DNA from: Rhizophagus irregularis
Taxonomy: Eukaryota; Glomeromycota; Glomeromycetes; Glomerales; Glomeraceae
Assembly (NCBI RefSeq): GCF_026210795.1
Contig: NC_089451.1
Span: forward strand, 2,526,001-2,590,000
Reading direction: 5' to 3'
DNA length: 64,000 bases
Translations under genes and position numbers: made by a program
Part shown: positions 11,026-20,753 of the stretch, in pieces
How the letters are laid out: every line of letters begins with the position of its first letter
Numbering within the stretch: the stretch's first letter is position 1
Notes under the pieces: generated by a model
What the model was told of the DNA's origin: nothing
Seen by the model: the letters and a program-made list of their open reading frames with translations, nothing else
Database searches by the model: none

Positions 11026-11890
11026 AGATAAAACCTAGTTATGAATACCGGCCTTTTATTGAATACACAAAACTTTACTATGGTTGTCGGCAGATAACGC
11101 TATAATTAACTAAAACGTTCAAATCTCGAATAGGACCGCCGATGCAGGTCCTCATACTGATCTTTATTTAAATTTCAATATAAAGTTGTGTAACTATTTA
11201 ACTGATTTATCCCGTACCATAAAGCCCTTTAATATACTTATTTTGACTAATTTTTAAAATAAACACGCAGCTAGTACTTTCAATATTCTGAGCAAATTGG
11301 GAATTATGGTTAGGTGAAATCTATTTCATTTCAAGATATGATTGGTGTTTTAAATAGAAATGATCTAGAAAATTTATAAATAGTAATTTGTTTGTTTTTG
11401 TCAAATTTGCTTTATCTTAAAAATAGTAAGTAAGATACTGTAGAAACCCACAACGTTACGATATTACTGCGTTATTATTTCAATTTTTTTTTACAAATGT
11501 GTTGTGATTATATGACTTTGATTATGCTACATAATTCAATCGAAGTAAAGTACTCATTTGAAAAATGAGAGTTAAATGACAAACTATAACAATACATGTT
11601 CTTTAATATTTCATTTGTCGGACTTGTAATCAAAAATTTTATTTTAAATTTCATTTTTCTTATTTTTCTCAAGTTTAACGTAGATCGTCCAATGGGATAC
11701 GAATAACAGCCGCCTGAATAAAATAATTTTTTTTACGTATAGATAGATTTGTAATAACATATGTTTCTAAAAAGATAATTTATAATCCTATTATACGAAA
11801 AAAAACCTTAACTTTAATTTAACTTTACGTGTTAAACATTCAACAAAAGCGTGGTATTACAAAATAAAATTTTCTTATAATAAATAAATT
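11026..11890. other. intergenic, repeat relics only
   Basis: Contains at 11449-11780 a diverged relative of the foldback element of 8797-9160 (CAACGTTACGATATTACTGC, GTAGATCGTCCAAT, GATAATTTATAATCCTATT). No gene seen. Confidence 0.5.
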
Positions 11891-11969
11891 ATAATACTAG
11901 GAAACGGGAACCGTTGTGAGTCCGAAGCAAAATATCATAATTGTCCGGAGCGAAGCGAAGAACAATATA

Positions 11970-12921
11970 CAGTGCCCAGAAAAAAGTCACAGACCAGCAG
12001 TAAATTACGATAATCGTTATAAAAATATACTTCTATATAAAGTTTTTTTTTTAATAATTAACATATCTTTTATGTAATAAGTAATGTTGATCATCGAATT
12101 GAATTGCGCTTACTCTAAAAATTTTATGAACTTCTGAAAAAAATTGATTGCTATATTTTACAAGTTATTAAATAAATCAGATTTTCAATGAAAAATGTAT
12201 AGGTATAATATAACATTAAAAAATTTTGTTTTACCATGCTTCATTTTTTAAATAAAATTATTTATCGAAACTTTTGGCATATTTTTACAAAATTTCATTA
12301 AAATCAATGAGGTGATCAACAAGTTATATTCATTTTACTGTAATTTGCCGATCATTTGTCGATCATCATCAAATTAATTACCGAAATTAAACATTACTGA
12401 CACATTAAATTCGGCCCAATTTTTTTTCATGAAAACTTAGGATTTTGATTATTATTTCTAGTTTTTTTTATTGTAATGAGAATTCAAAATCAATAATTTG
12501 TTCTTTAATTAAAATTTTATAAATAATAAATAGATACCGATCATCTTTGTTAAATATGTGTAACTTACAAACTGTTTCGTCTATTTTAATGATATTTTGC
12601 AGTAATATGTTACGAACTTTGATAAATAATTTTATTTAAAAATGAAACATAATAAAACAAAATTTTTTAATGTTGTATTATACCTAAATACTTTCCATTA
12701 AAAATCTGATTTATTCAATAACCCATAAAATATATCAATCAATTTTATTCAGAAGTTCATGAAATTTTCGGAGTAAATGCAATTCAATTTGATGATCAAC
12801 TTTACTTATTACACAAAAGATATGTTAATTATTAAAAAAAAAACTTTATATAGAAGTATATTTTCATAACGATTATCGTAATTTACTGCTGGTCTGTGAC
12901 TTTTTTGTATGTCTACGCACT
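11970..12921. mobile_element. Tc1/mariner-type MITE with very long inverted arms
   Basis: The left end starts TA-CAGTGCCCAGAAAAAAG; the right end closes with the mirror sequence CTTTTTT...GCACTA. From there the two arms are inverted copies for about 350 bases (for example ACCAGCAGTAAATTACGATA on the left and its complement near 12880), around a loop of roughly 200 bases. CAGTG termini next to TA point to Tc1/mariner. There is no ORF; transcripts across it would fold into a long hairpin. The right tip has a few inserted bases. Confidence 0.75.
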
Positions 12922-13137
12922 ATGAAAAAAAATCGATCATGTGAATTTCTCTGTCCATCACGTGATCATCCAATGAAATCACATCTTACCCAGTATCACC
13001 GACACTTTTTCCACCCCCACGTGATTTTGTAATATTCATCACCGGCATCACACCCCACCGCGTTTTCACTGTTTATATTTATCTCCCGTTTCCTAGTAAA
13101 TAAAGATGTTAACATATATCAAGAATTGTAGCGATTT

Positions 13138-13262
13138 CTACTAATTAGCAGCATAACGCCTCAGAATTCCAGTAATTTTCTGCTGATTAGTAGCATAACG
13201 CCTGGACAGAGAAACTCATGTGATCGCAACTTTCTAGTACTGATTAGCAGCATAACGCCTTG
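13138..13262. repeat. three copies of TGATTAGCAGCATAACGCCT
   Basis: The 20-base unit (with A/T and C/T variants) occurs at about 13142, 13183 and 13240; the first and third copies are followed by GGAATTC/AGAATTC. Lies inside the outer inverted repeats. Confidence 0.8.
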
Positions 13263-13345
13263 GAATTCTGGGACACGTGATCGATCATTTGTTCATAGTG
13301 CTAGACATATATAGTCCTTCGCATTCGTTCCGGACAATTATAATT

Positions 13346-15015
13346 TATAAATAATTAATTAATGATATTAACTAGTTACGCCATTTTTTTAACGTCCCGT
13401 TAGTAGCGTCAAATTATCGTATGACGCCATAAATGACTTTTGCCATATGGATTTTTTTAGACTTTTAGACTTTATATAAACTTTTAACGTAATTACTTTT
13501 CAATTTTTTAGACTTAATATAATAAACTTTTGATGTAACTAATTTTAAACTTAATATACTTAATATAAACTTTTTTTATTTTTTATTTTTTTTTATTTGA
13601 CAACTGCTTTTAAGTTTTGAAATTTAACATATCGCCATATAATTTTATATGGAGAAATGGATTGCGTGAAGAACTAAATATACCTAATACTAATAAAGAA
13701 ATTAATAGTAATATGGAATTAAATGCTAGATTAGAGTAAATTGTTTACATGCTATCATTATGAATTTATATTTTTCGTTTAAATATTAGTAATAGTAAAA
13801 TTGTATATAGAAAAATGTTAAATAATGCTGTTAATTAAAAGAAGCAGTAATTGTTATTATTTATTATTTTTAATTATACTGTATATAAACAATAAAAAAT
13901 ATGCTAATTTATTTAATATTTTTATTTGTTTTAATTATTTAATTATTTTTTTAATTACGTCAAACGTCAAAACTGTATGACATGACCACTAATGATAACG
14001 TGATAAAAACCGTACAATTCTTGTAATACATGTCGTCAACTTAGTTAATCGGAGTAAATCTCGGAGAGACAAATATGTTATGTTTCTTATCTATAACAAA
14101 AAGTAAAGAATGTATATCCTCTTCTGATTAGATTCGTGGACAGAATTACAATTTCATTTTATCGGGAAAACCATATAATTTTTCCCTACTGAATTACCGC
14201 TTAGAAGTATCGACTATTATTATAAGTCTGAAGCGAAAAAATTATTATTTGTCAGTACATAAATCTTTTGAGCTGAAATTTAAATTTTTTTTTCAACCAG
14301 AAACTCTACGCAATCATCAATTTTCACTCTCATCCTAAAAGTATAATGTCCGCTCTTGGAATTACGTATTAAGAATAATCACAATTATTCCTAATTATTC
14401 CTGCATATCACTTATTGATCTTTCGAAATTTACGATTCCAAGAGTTTCACTCTCTTAGCGAGACGATGATTTAGCAAATAAATATTAAATATGATAAGAA
14501 CCATACATTATGAAATTAATGTTATTGAGTCAATTTTTAGCACAATCATGTGAATTCGAAACCATGCAGTCCAGTGATTCGCTTAAAACTTCTGGATCTA
14601 TTGTACATTTTTTTTTTATTAATTTAATGAAATAATAATTATTTGTAGTAAGCTAATGCAAAATGTATTCATAGATACAGTATACATTGCTAGGAACCTC
14701 TTGTTTGACGCAAGCCTTCTGTATCCCCTATTACGCGAATTTTTGCTATTAATAGAGGGTGTTTAAAACTTATAAAATAATTAGGTATTGTTACACATCA
14801 CATCTAAGATATTTGTTGGATTATTTAAATAATAAAATCAATGGAGAATATGACTTCTTTTTTGAGGGGTACTATACATGGGAGGGGTACTATGACCCGC
14901 AATATACGGTACTTGCATAAGCTATTTTTAAAATTTTTGTTATGAAATTCTAAATATTTTATTGCCCATCCTTATAAAAAAAATATTTATTTAAAATCCA
15001 ATTGTAAAAATTAAT
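13346..15015. other. intergenic, no supported gene
   Basis: Repetitive A+T-rich DNA. Near 13655-13738 a 28-codon open stretch (LREELNIPNTNKEI) reads like a coding scrap but is too short to assign. Confidence 0.4.
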
Positions 15016-15019
15016 AATA

Positions 15020-15525
15020 ATTATCAATTCTCTACCTCACATGACGACTGCTCAAAAAGATCTACAAAGAAATTGCCAGTTACCCAGACGAACTCCCTGA
15101 CTGCCGGACCTTCTAATACTAAAATTTGACCTCGTAACGAGTCTCAACCTTGTTTGATAACAAACAATTAAAAATAGTGTGAACAACTCCACCTCTTACA
15201 GTATTTACAGGTGGCGGCCTTGTGCCGAAAGAAAAATACGGTTAATTTACACAACCATCATATCTATATGATACTATAAATATCATTATAAGGGCTTGAA
15301 CCCTTTATTCTCTATTTTTCTTTTGTAGAGCTCCCAGGTTTCTCTCTTTTTTTCTTTTAATTTAATTAACTAGTGTAGTCCTACTTTCTCAAATAGTTCC
15401 GAAGGGTGTGGTCCTATCTTGATGGGATGAGTTTAATTAAATACTTCGGTGCTAAATACATGTTATTTATAATAGATTTTAATTACCACTCTTTTGAAAT
15501 AAAATAAAATAAAATAAATAAATAG
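15020..15525 (+). mobile_element. possible 3' end of a non-LTR retrotransposon
   Basis: A relatively G+C-rich stretch ends in a (AAAAT)n tail (AAATAAAATAAAATAAAATA near 15500), as LINE 3' ends often do. A block reading GGGTGTGGTCCTATCTTGAT lies about 110 bases before the tail. No reverse transcriptase frame is left. Assignment is inference from tail structure. Confidence 0.35.
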
Positions 15526-15966
15526 CCTATCATCGGACTGAGTTAGCTGTAGGGATGTGGACTACTATATCATATCAGTTCGGTTTCGGTTCCACGAACT
15601 GGAGCGAGTTTGACAGAACCGAATTGACTATTGGTGAGTACTGGTCGAACATTCATAATCTGCACAAAATTTCCCTTTTTTGGAAATTTATGTAACACAA
15701 CGTGATCCGGTTTGTTCGACTTCCCTCATGGAGCCGTTCGTTTTGCTGAAAAGTGGCTCCAACCCCGACTTGAGTCACTCCATTTGGAACTTGAATACAG
15801 TTAGCTGCGCGGAGTCCTGCTGTGATGTTGATCAATCGGACTGTTGCATTCATTTAAGCGATAAATGCGTCAAATTTTGCAATCTCATCTTTTGAGTCAG
15901 CTGGGTAGTCTTTAAAATTTTAATATTATGAGAAATAATTACTTCTGTGGTATCAGGTTATATATA

Positions 15967-16494
15967 TTACGGACGAATAAAATCAGGTACTTCATATGAA
16001 TCCGCCAGATCCATGTTAGGGGGAAGAGGGTAAATGTTTTTGAATGCGTAAGGATTCGCAGAGATCGGTAAGAACAAAGGATCTGATGATATCACTTTGT
16101 CCGTAGGGTTACTAGTAGAACCCGAATCCATTAAGGAATGGTTGTGTGATGTTGATGCTTTCGAAGGATTGGTCGGGGAGCAGACTTTCGCCTTGATGGT
16201 CAACTTTAAAGAAAAAAAAGGAACTTTGAAATTATAATCCTGTTTTTTAATGGATTTAGTTTGTTGCGTGTAACGTAAATGTTGAATAGATTTATCAATC
16301 AACTGCAATTGAAGAAATAGAAAACGATGACGTTTTCCTGTGAGAAGTTGTTGTTTTAAAGTACGCGCTGGTTTATTGTTGTCCATAGTAAATATGCGTC
16401 TGCATTTTCGTTTGAAACGTGCTTCCTGTTTGTTCTTTATTGAAGATTTAATTGATCGTTCGAATTGGAAATGGGCTAAACGCTTTTTGTACAT
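15967..16494 (-). CDS. hypothetical basic protein, possibly N-terminally truncated
   Basis: A 175-residue frame on the minus strand with an ATG at 16494. The first 100 residues are strongly basic and polar (KRKCRRIFTMDNNKPARTLK), the middle is serine/threonine/proline rich, and the end is acidic and hydrophobic (NMDLADSYEVPDFIRP). No signal peptide or membrane span. Directly upstream, in the same frame and separated only by a TAA, about 20 further codons (TVKYLANGHCYIFKDGKR) look coding, so the annotated start may follow a nonsense mutation in a longer protein. Coding-like scraps also lie 3' at 15656-15900. I do not recognise the family; a transposon-derived protein is possible. Confidence 0.45.
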   Translation of the reverse strand: MYKKRLAHFQFERSIKSSIKNKQEARFKRKCRRIFTMDNNKPARTLKQQLLTGKRHRFLFLQLQLIDKSIQHLRYTQQTKSIKKQDYNFKVPFFSLKLTIKAKVCSPTNPSKASTSHNHSLMDSGSTSNPTDKVISSDPLFLPISANPYAFKNIYPLPPNMDLADSYEVPDFIRP

Positions 16495-16949
16495 TTAACG
16501 TTTGCCGTCTTTGAAGATGTAACAATGGCCATTAGCAAGATATTTAACGGTATATTGTTAAGCCAGTTCTTGTATGCTTATAAAAATAAGCGTATGGGTG
16601 TATGGTAAGCAGAAGGATAATTGAATAAAATAAGTGTATAATATTAATGAACGAAAAGTGAAAATAACTATATGTAAATATTAATAAATATATCACTGTC
16701 GATCAATTTACGAAGGTTACACAATAAAATAAAATGTAAAATTCAGTCAAATGCGAATACGGTATTGCACACACGGGCATATACACTCAGACGCAATATT
16801 GACTCACAAAATATAACAATTATGAAAAATAAACAATAAGATAATTTATTTAATAAATGCTTTATTAAAATATAACAGAATTATCTATCTTTAATACATA
16901 GAAAAATAATGCATCTATTTATATGTAAAAACACTAAGCTAAAAATGTT

Positions 16950-17035
16950 TAAAATGTTTAATATATGCCATATATACCATATGTGCAATATGTGCAATAT
17001 ATGCCATATATTTAATATATTTGATATATTAAACA
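16950..17035. repeat. low-complexity ATATGCCATAT/ATGTGCA tract
   Basis: Short alternating units ATATGCCATATAT, ACCATATGTGCA, ATGTGCAATAT make a partly palindromic tract. The minus-strand frame over it (16881-17081) is an artefact of the repeat. Confidence 0.7.
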
Positions 17036-17639
17036 TTTCGAACATTGATCCTCCCGTTATATGACGTTGATCATTCAACAATAATTAATCATCCCGGAAA
17101 TTACCATTGATCAACGATTATATCACGTGACTTCGTCGCATTGTTTTTCATCGTAACAATATTTGATTCCTAGTCATCTAGAATGAATATCTTTAACTAG
17201 ACGGGAACTCCAATTTTTGTAGAGGGTGGTGACGTGATCTTGTTTGGTGTTAGCTTTATATTGTTCGGAGGATTGTGATTAATGAGTATTCTAATGAATT
17301 CTTTTTTATGTGCGCCACAAGCACATCGGTTGTTAGAATGACGAAAGGTGATGGGGTTCCGCATCTTACCCAAGCGCCCGGATCTTTTCTATCTGGTTTA
17401 AAATTATACAAGGAACGTTTATTAAATATCTTTACTGCGCCATAATATGTAAAAAAAAAAAATTTTTTTTTGAAAGGAGGTTTTTCTTTTTCCGATGCGA
17501 TCAAAGTTTAAATTTGATCGGTATCAAAATTCACATGACTGCAGATCATCGGACCGGACTCATAAAGATGCTCGTAATTTGTTTCGAGTGGGTGGTTGAC
17601 CGATTATCGTAAAATGTTTACATTCTGTAAAACCAGATG
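17036..17639. other. intergenic, no supported gene
   Basis: One ATCACGTGA site near 17123-17130. The minus-strand frame 17256-17504 has no recognisable content. Confidence 0.4.
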
Positions 17640-17815
17640 ATTATTAAATAATGGTGGGAAGGGTGCGTGTGAGATGATGAACAGGTTAACATGTCTAGGT
17701 TATGTGCTACATGGGAGCCTACACTATTCAACGTTTTTAACTTTCAAGATGTTTTTTCTCGTAGTTGCCCTAAATATGTACTTCTAAAAAAATAAAAATT
17801 AATTCGTAATCCATG
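17640..17815. repeat. dispersed repeat, copy 2
   Basis: Second copy of the repeat at 9200-9430 (ordered blocks ACAGGTTAAC, CTAGGTTAT, TGGGAG, TACTTCTAAAAAAA). Confidence 0.6.
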
Positions 17816-17844
17816 TAACAATCGGTGAAAACTTAAGGGCAAAT

Positions 17845-18365
17845 AAAAAAAATTGGCTTTGCGATTATCTCGAGATCCCGTGATTCAATTTCGATTAACA
17901 TTATTTTGATCGCTGAAATTAGGCCAATGGATCGTGAGATAATCATTAAAATGATTTTTTTTCAGAACATATCGGATTCAAAATATGGAATCCAGTCATC
18001 TTCCGAAAAAAATCGGTTTGCGATTATCTTGTGGTCCAGTGATCCAATCTCGATTAGTGTAACTCTCTACGGGATAATCTTACCACACCACCTCGCGTGT
18101 TACGAATATTAATAGTGTTGGTTACACTGCATAAATGGTGTGACATTTTATGCAAGTGACAAATAGAGATCAGACCAGTCGCTGATACAAATATAAACAA
18201 CGCGTCCACCGCCATCACGTGACCAAATGACAAAATCATCACCTGTACTACGCGAGGTGGTGTGTTAAGATTTACCCTTCAGGACTTAATTAATTTATAA
18301 TTCGTGATTCGTGTAACAATCGGTGAAAATCAAATTAAAAAAATCGGTTTTGCGATTATCTCGGC
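17845..18365. repeat. threefold repeat around GCGATTATCTCG
   Basis: AAAAAAATTGGCTTTGCGAT, AAAAAAATCGGTTTGCGATT and AAAAAATCGGTTTTGCGATT, each running into ATCT(C/T)G, occur near 17847, 18007 and 18338. The second and third are separated by the small inverted-repeat element that follows in this list. Confidence 0.65.
18071..18277. mobile_element. 207-bp MITE
   Basis: GGGATAATCTTACCACACCA (continuing CCTCGCG) at the left end is inverted at the right end as CGCGAGGTGGTGTGTTAAGA (continuing TTTACCC), about 27 bases with three mismatches. No ORF, no clear target duplication. It contains a CACGTG at 18216-18221. Confidence 0.7.
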
Positions 18366-18379
18366 GATCTTTTTATTTT

Positions 18380-18569
18380 ATAATATACGGGACACCGGAC
18401 ACCCATCATTTTTACTCCATGCCGAGAGAAACTCGGTAAGATTCGGTATAAATCAGAATAAAATAAAAACTACACACTCCAACAATATGGTTTTACTTTA
18501 TTCCGAACTTTACCGAGTTTTACCGAATGTACCGAGTTGCCTCTCGATAACTATTGTCCCGTATATTAT
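18380..18569. mobile_element. 190-bp MITE
   Basis: Perfect 15-base ends ATAATATACGGGACA and TGTCCCGTATATTAT. Inside, CCGAGAGAAACTCGGTAAGA is loosely mirrored by the TTTACCGAG/ACCGAGTTGCCTCTCG block. The plus frame 18304-18633 crosses it and is not a gene. Confidence 0.75.
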
Positions 18570-18734
18570 GAAATATCAATTTAATTCGGGTTTTCTTTCG
18601 ATTAATAACGAAAGTTCGATGACAAATAAATAAAAATAAATAAATTTGAAATGAAAAGATCTATAATACTAGCGATAAATTGTTAATTACATGACTCAAA
18701 ACTAGAAAAGGTTTGAAGTTATTTGCGAATAGAA

Positions 18735-19545
18735 AGCTAATTTTTTAAAAAGCAGTTTAAATAGAATACAATAAAAAAGTTTACATAATGAATAAAACGA
18801 AGTAAAAGTAATTAAAAAAATTTAAATGTTCGTCAATTATTAATTTGTAAAGGTTATTCGAATGCCAATGAGATAGTAATAATATTTCGAGTAGGCCGCC
18901 ACTACTGTTCCACTGTTATATTTCACTACGAATCATTTAATTTACATATCCAAAGCTTCAAAGTTTTAAACATATCATTTTTTACGCGATACTTTGAAGA
19001 CGGATACTTTTGCAATATTGAGTTGTAATTACTAATTATATAAGTTTTCTGAAAGAATTTTTGATAAATCGTCTTCTAATTTGCTAGAGACATTGTTTAA
19101 AGTAAATTTTGCATTGAAAATAGAAAATTGATTAACCTTATTCTGTTTTATGGGGTTTTCATGAAAATTGTCAATAACCTCTTTTATTTTATTGCAGTCG
19201 TTCGTTTCCTTACAGCCTGGGGGAAGGTTTTGAGGTTTTTTTTGAACGTGTGGAGTTCTTTGTTCGTAATTATTTTTTGATGACACTTCTTCTACTTTAT
19301 TGCAGTCGTTCGTTTCCTTACAGTCTGGGCGAAGGGTTTGAGGTTTTTTTTGAACATGTGGAGTTCTTTGTTTGTAATTATTTTTTGATGACACCTCTTT
19401 TACTTTATTGTAGTCGTTCATTTCCTTACAGTCTGGGCGAAGGTTTTGAGGTATTTTTTGAACGTGTAGAGTTCTTTGTTCGTAATTATTTTTTGATGAC
19501 ATTGTAAAAAGATTGTTATATTTAAAATTTTAATTAGAAAGGCGA
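18735..19545. repeat. duplicated segment, copy 2 (with triplicated-repeat ORF)
   Basis: Counterpart of 9930-10400; see the small ORFs. This copy is longer because of the 108-base tandem repeat in its ORF. Confidence 0.65.
19032..19502 (-). CDS. hypothetical protein with three 36-residue repeats
   Basis: A 156-residue ATG-started minus-strand frame. Residues 1-110 are three head-to-tail copies of a 36-residue (108-base) unit: SSKNNYEQRTPHVQKKPQ, then (N/T)L-P-CKET-DCNK and (K/E)EV. Each unit holds two cysteines (DCKE..DCNK), except that the first has DYNK and so lacks its second cysteine, and the third reads GCKE in place of DCKE. The C-terminal 46 residues (IDNFHENPIKQNKVNQFSIF ... LEDDLSKIL) match the end of the 77-residue ORF at 10104-10337, which has only one degenerate unit. 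Hydrophilic, no signal peptide. Whole-codon repeat length and frame kept across paralogues argue for real coding. The function is unknown; the plus-strand frame 19250-19507 is its shadow. Confidence 0.65.
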   Translation of the reverse strand: MSSKNNYEQRTLHVQKIPQNLRPDCKEMNDYNKVKEVSSKNNYKQRTPHVQKKPQTLRPDCKETNDCNKVEEVSSKNNYEQRTPHVQKKPQNLPPGCKETNDCNKIKEVIDNFHENPIKQNKVNQFSIFNAKFTLNNVSSKLEDDLSKILSENLYN

Positions 19546-20750
19546 CACGTCTTATATAGATTATTAATTGATCGACATTAAAAATTGTACACGAACACAA
19601 GGAAGTTTACGCCTGTCGATTAAAAAATTAAAGTTACGGTTTTTTATTTTTGATTATTATTATCCGTTATCATTTCTTTATTAGGCTTATTATACGCCCA
19701 TTCACATGGTACTACTTTATCATTGTGTACACAGGTTTCCAAAAAAGCGATTCTTTTTAATCTTGGTTCCGGCGGTACTCTTAGTGCATCTCCGTTCTTT
19801 TTCATTTTTACCACCAAGTTGACATCGCCTTGTAGCGGTTTGGTTATTAGCTATTGGAGTTACTTTCGATTTTAGTTATTAATTTCTTTGTAATTTGTAC
19901 TTTTGTACTGTAACCTCGTTCACTTTGTGAAAAAATTAAATAGGTTTCAATTTGTTAAATAAGTCATTCAAAACCAAACTTTGACACTTTAAGTAAACTT
20001 CCAGAGTAGACCTAAATACACATACTATATGTTACTTTTAAAATTGATTTATATAATCATTTTGTAAAGCCACGTGATGCGAGTATGAACACCATTAAGA
20101 TTTCGTGAACATATAATTTTATTGGTTTTATTATATATGGTGCAGTTGTGGCAGCTCTGTATAAGCCTTATTTTACTTGGAGTTGGCTTATAACTCTTAG
20201 TTTAAATTTCATAGTGACTTGAACCAACTTGAACTGGCTTGGCTCAACTGATCTGAACCGATTGCTTGTCCTTGAACTTTTAATTATTTATATTAATTTA
20301 ACATTTAATGTAAATAAAATTCAGCTGGCTTAAGCTTCTCAAGTTAAGCTGAGCCAAGCTATATTTAAATTGGTAGCTTGCAAGCTGGTACAAAAAAACT
20401 TGAGCCTAGAAATGGACTTGGTTTAAGAATGATCTATTGAATAATCTATTAATATTGTTTAAGCCATGTAATTAACTGCTAATTTAGATAAGGCTTTTTC
20501 TAAATTTATTAATTTATAAATTCTTGTATAGGTCATGTTCTTCAAGATATATATAACTACTGTGCTATTATTGTTTCTGCTTTAGGACTTTCTATTTAAC
20601 CTACTATTACTATATCTTCTAGATTTAACTCTTTACCTTTAGAAAGTTCAATTCCTATTACTCCATTTTCAATTTCATCTTTTATTTCTTTAAGACTAGA
20701 ATTAATAGCCATGACTTTTAAATGACTACACTATTATTATTTAATAATAA
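19546..20750. other. intergenic, no supported gene
   Basis: Contains at 20210-20410 a degenerate repeat of AACTTGAACTGGCTTGGCTC / AAGCTGAGCCAAGCT type, recalled at 53610-53690. No ORF of interest. Confidence 0.45.
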
Positions 20751-20753
20751 TTA

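Larger units (their letters stand above)
11895..13345. repeat. outer inverted repeats enclosing a nested element
   Basis: TACTAGGAAACGGGA (about 11895-11909) is inverted at 13083-13097 (TCCCGTTTCCTAGTA). Outside the inner element, ATAATTGTCCGGAGCGAA (about 11937) is inverted as TTCGTTCCGGACAATTAT near 13325-13343. The inner long-TIR element lies inside both pairs, so this looks like an older inverted structure invaded later. Confidence 0.55.

Noticed and set aside
15680-15895. Plus-strand cysteine-rich 71-residue frame, tempting as a small secreted protein
   Set aside because: No signal peptide, and the minus strand over the same bases has equally coding-like sequence continuous with the neighbouring minus-strand hypothetical; undecidable, so not listed.
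16881-17081. Minus-strand frame rich in isoleucine, leucine, histidine and tryptophan repeats
   Set aside because: Generated by the ATATGCCATATAT low-complexity tract.
19250-19507. Plus-strand frame with a repeated FEVFFE..FFV motif
   Set aside because: It is the antisense shadow of the triplicated minus-strand ORF, whose frame is the one conserved in the paralogue.
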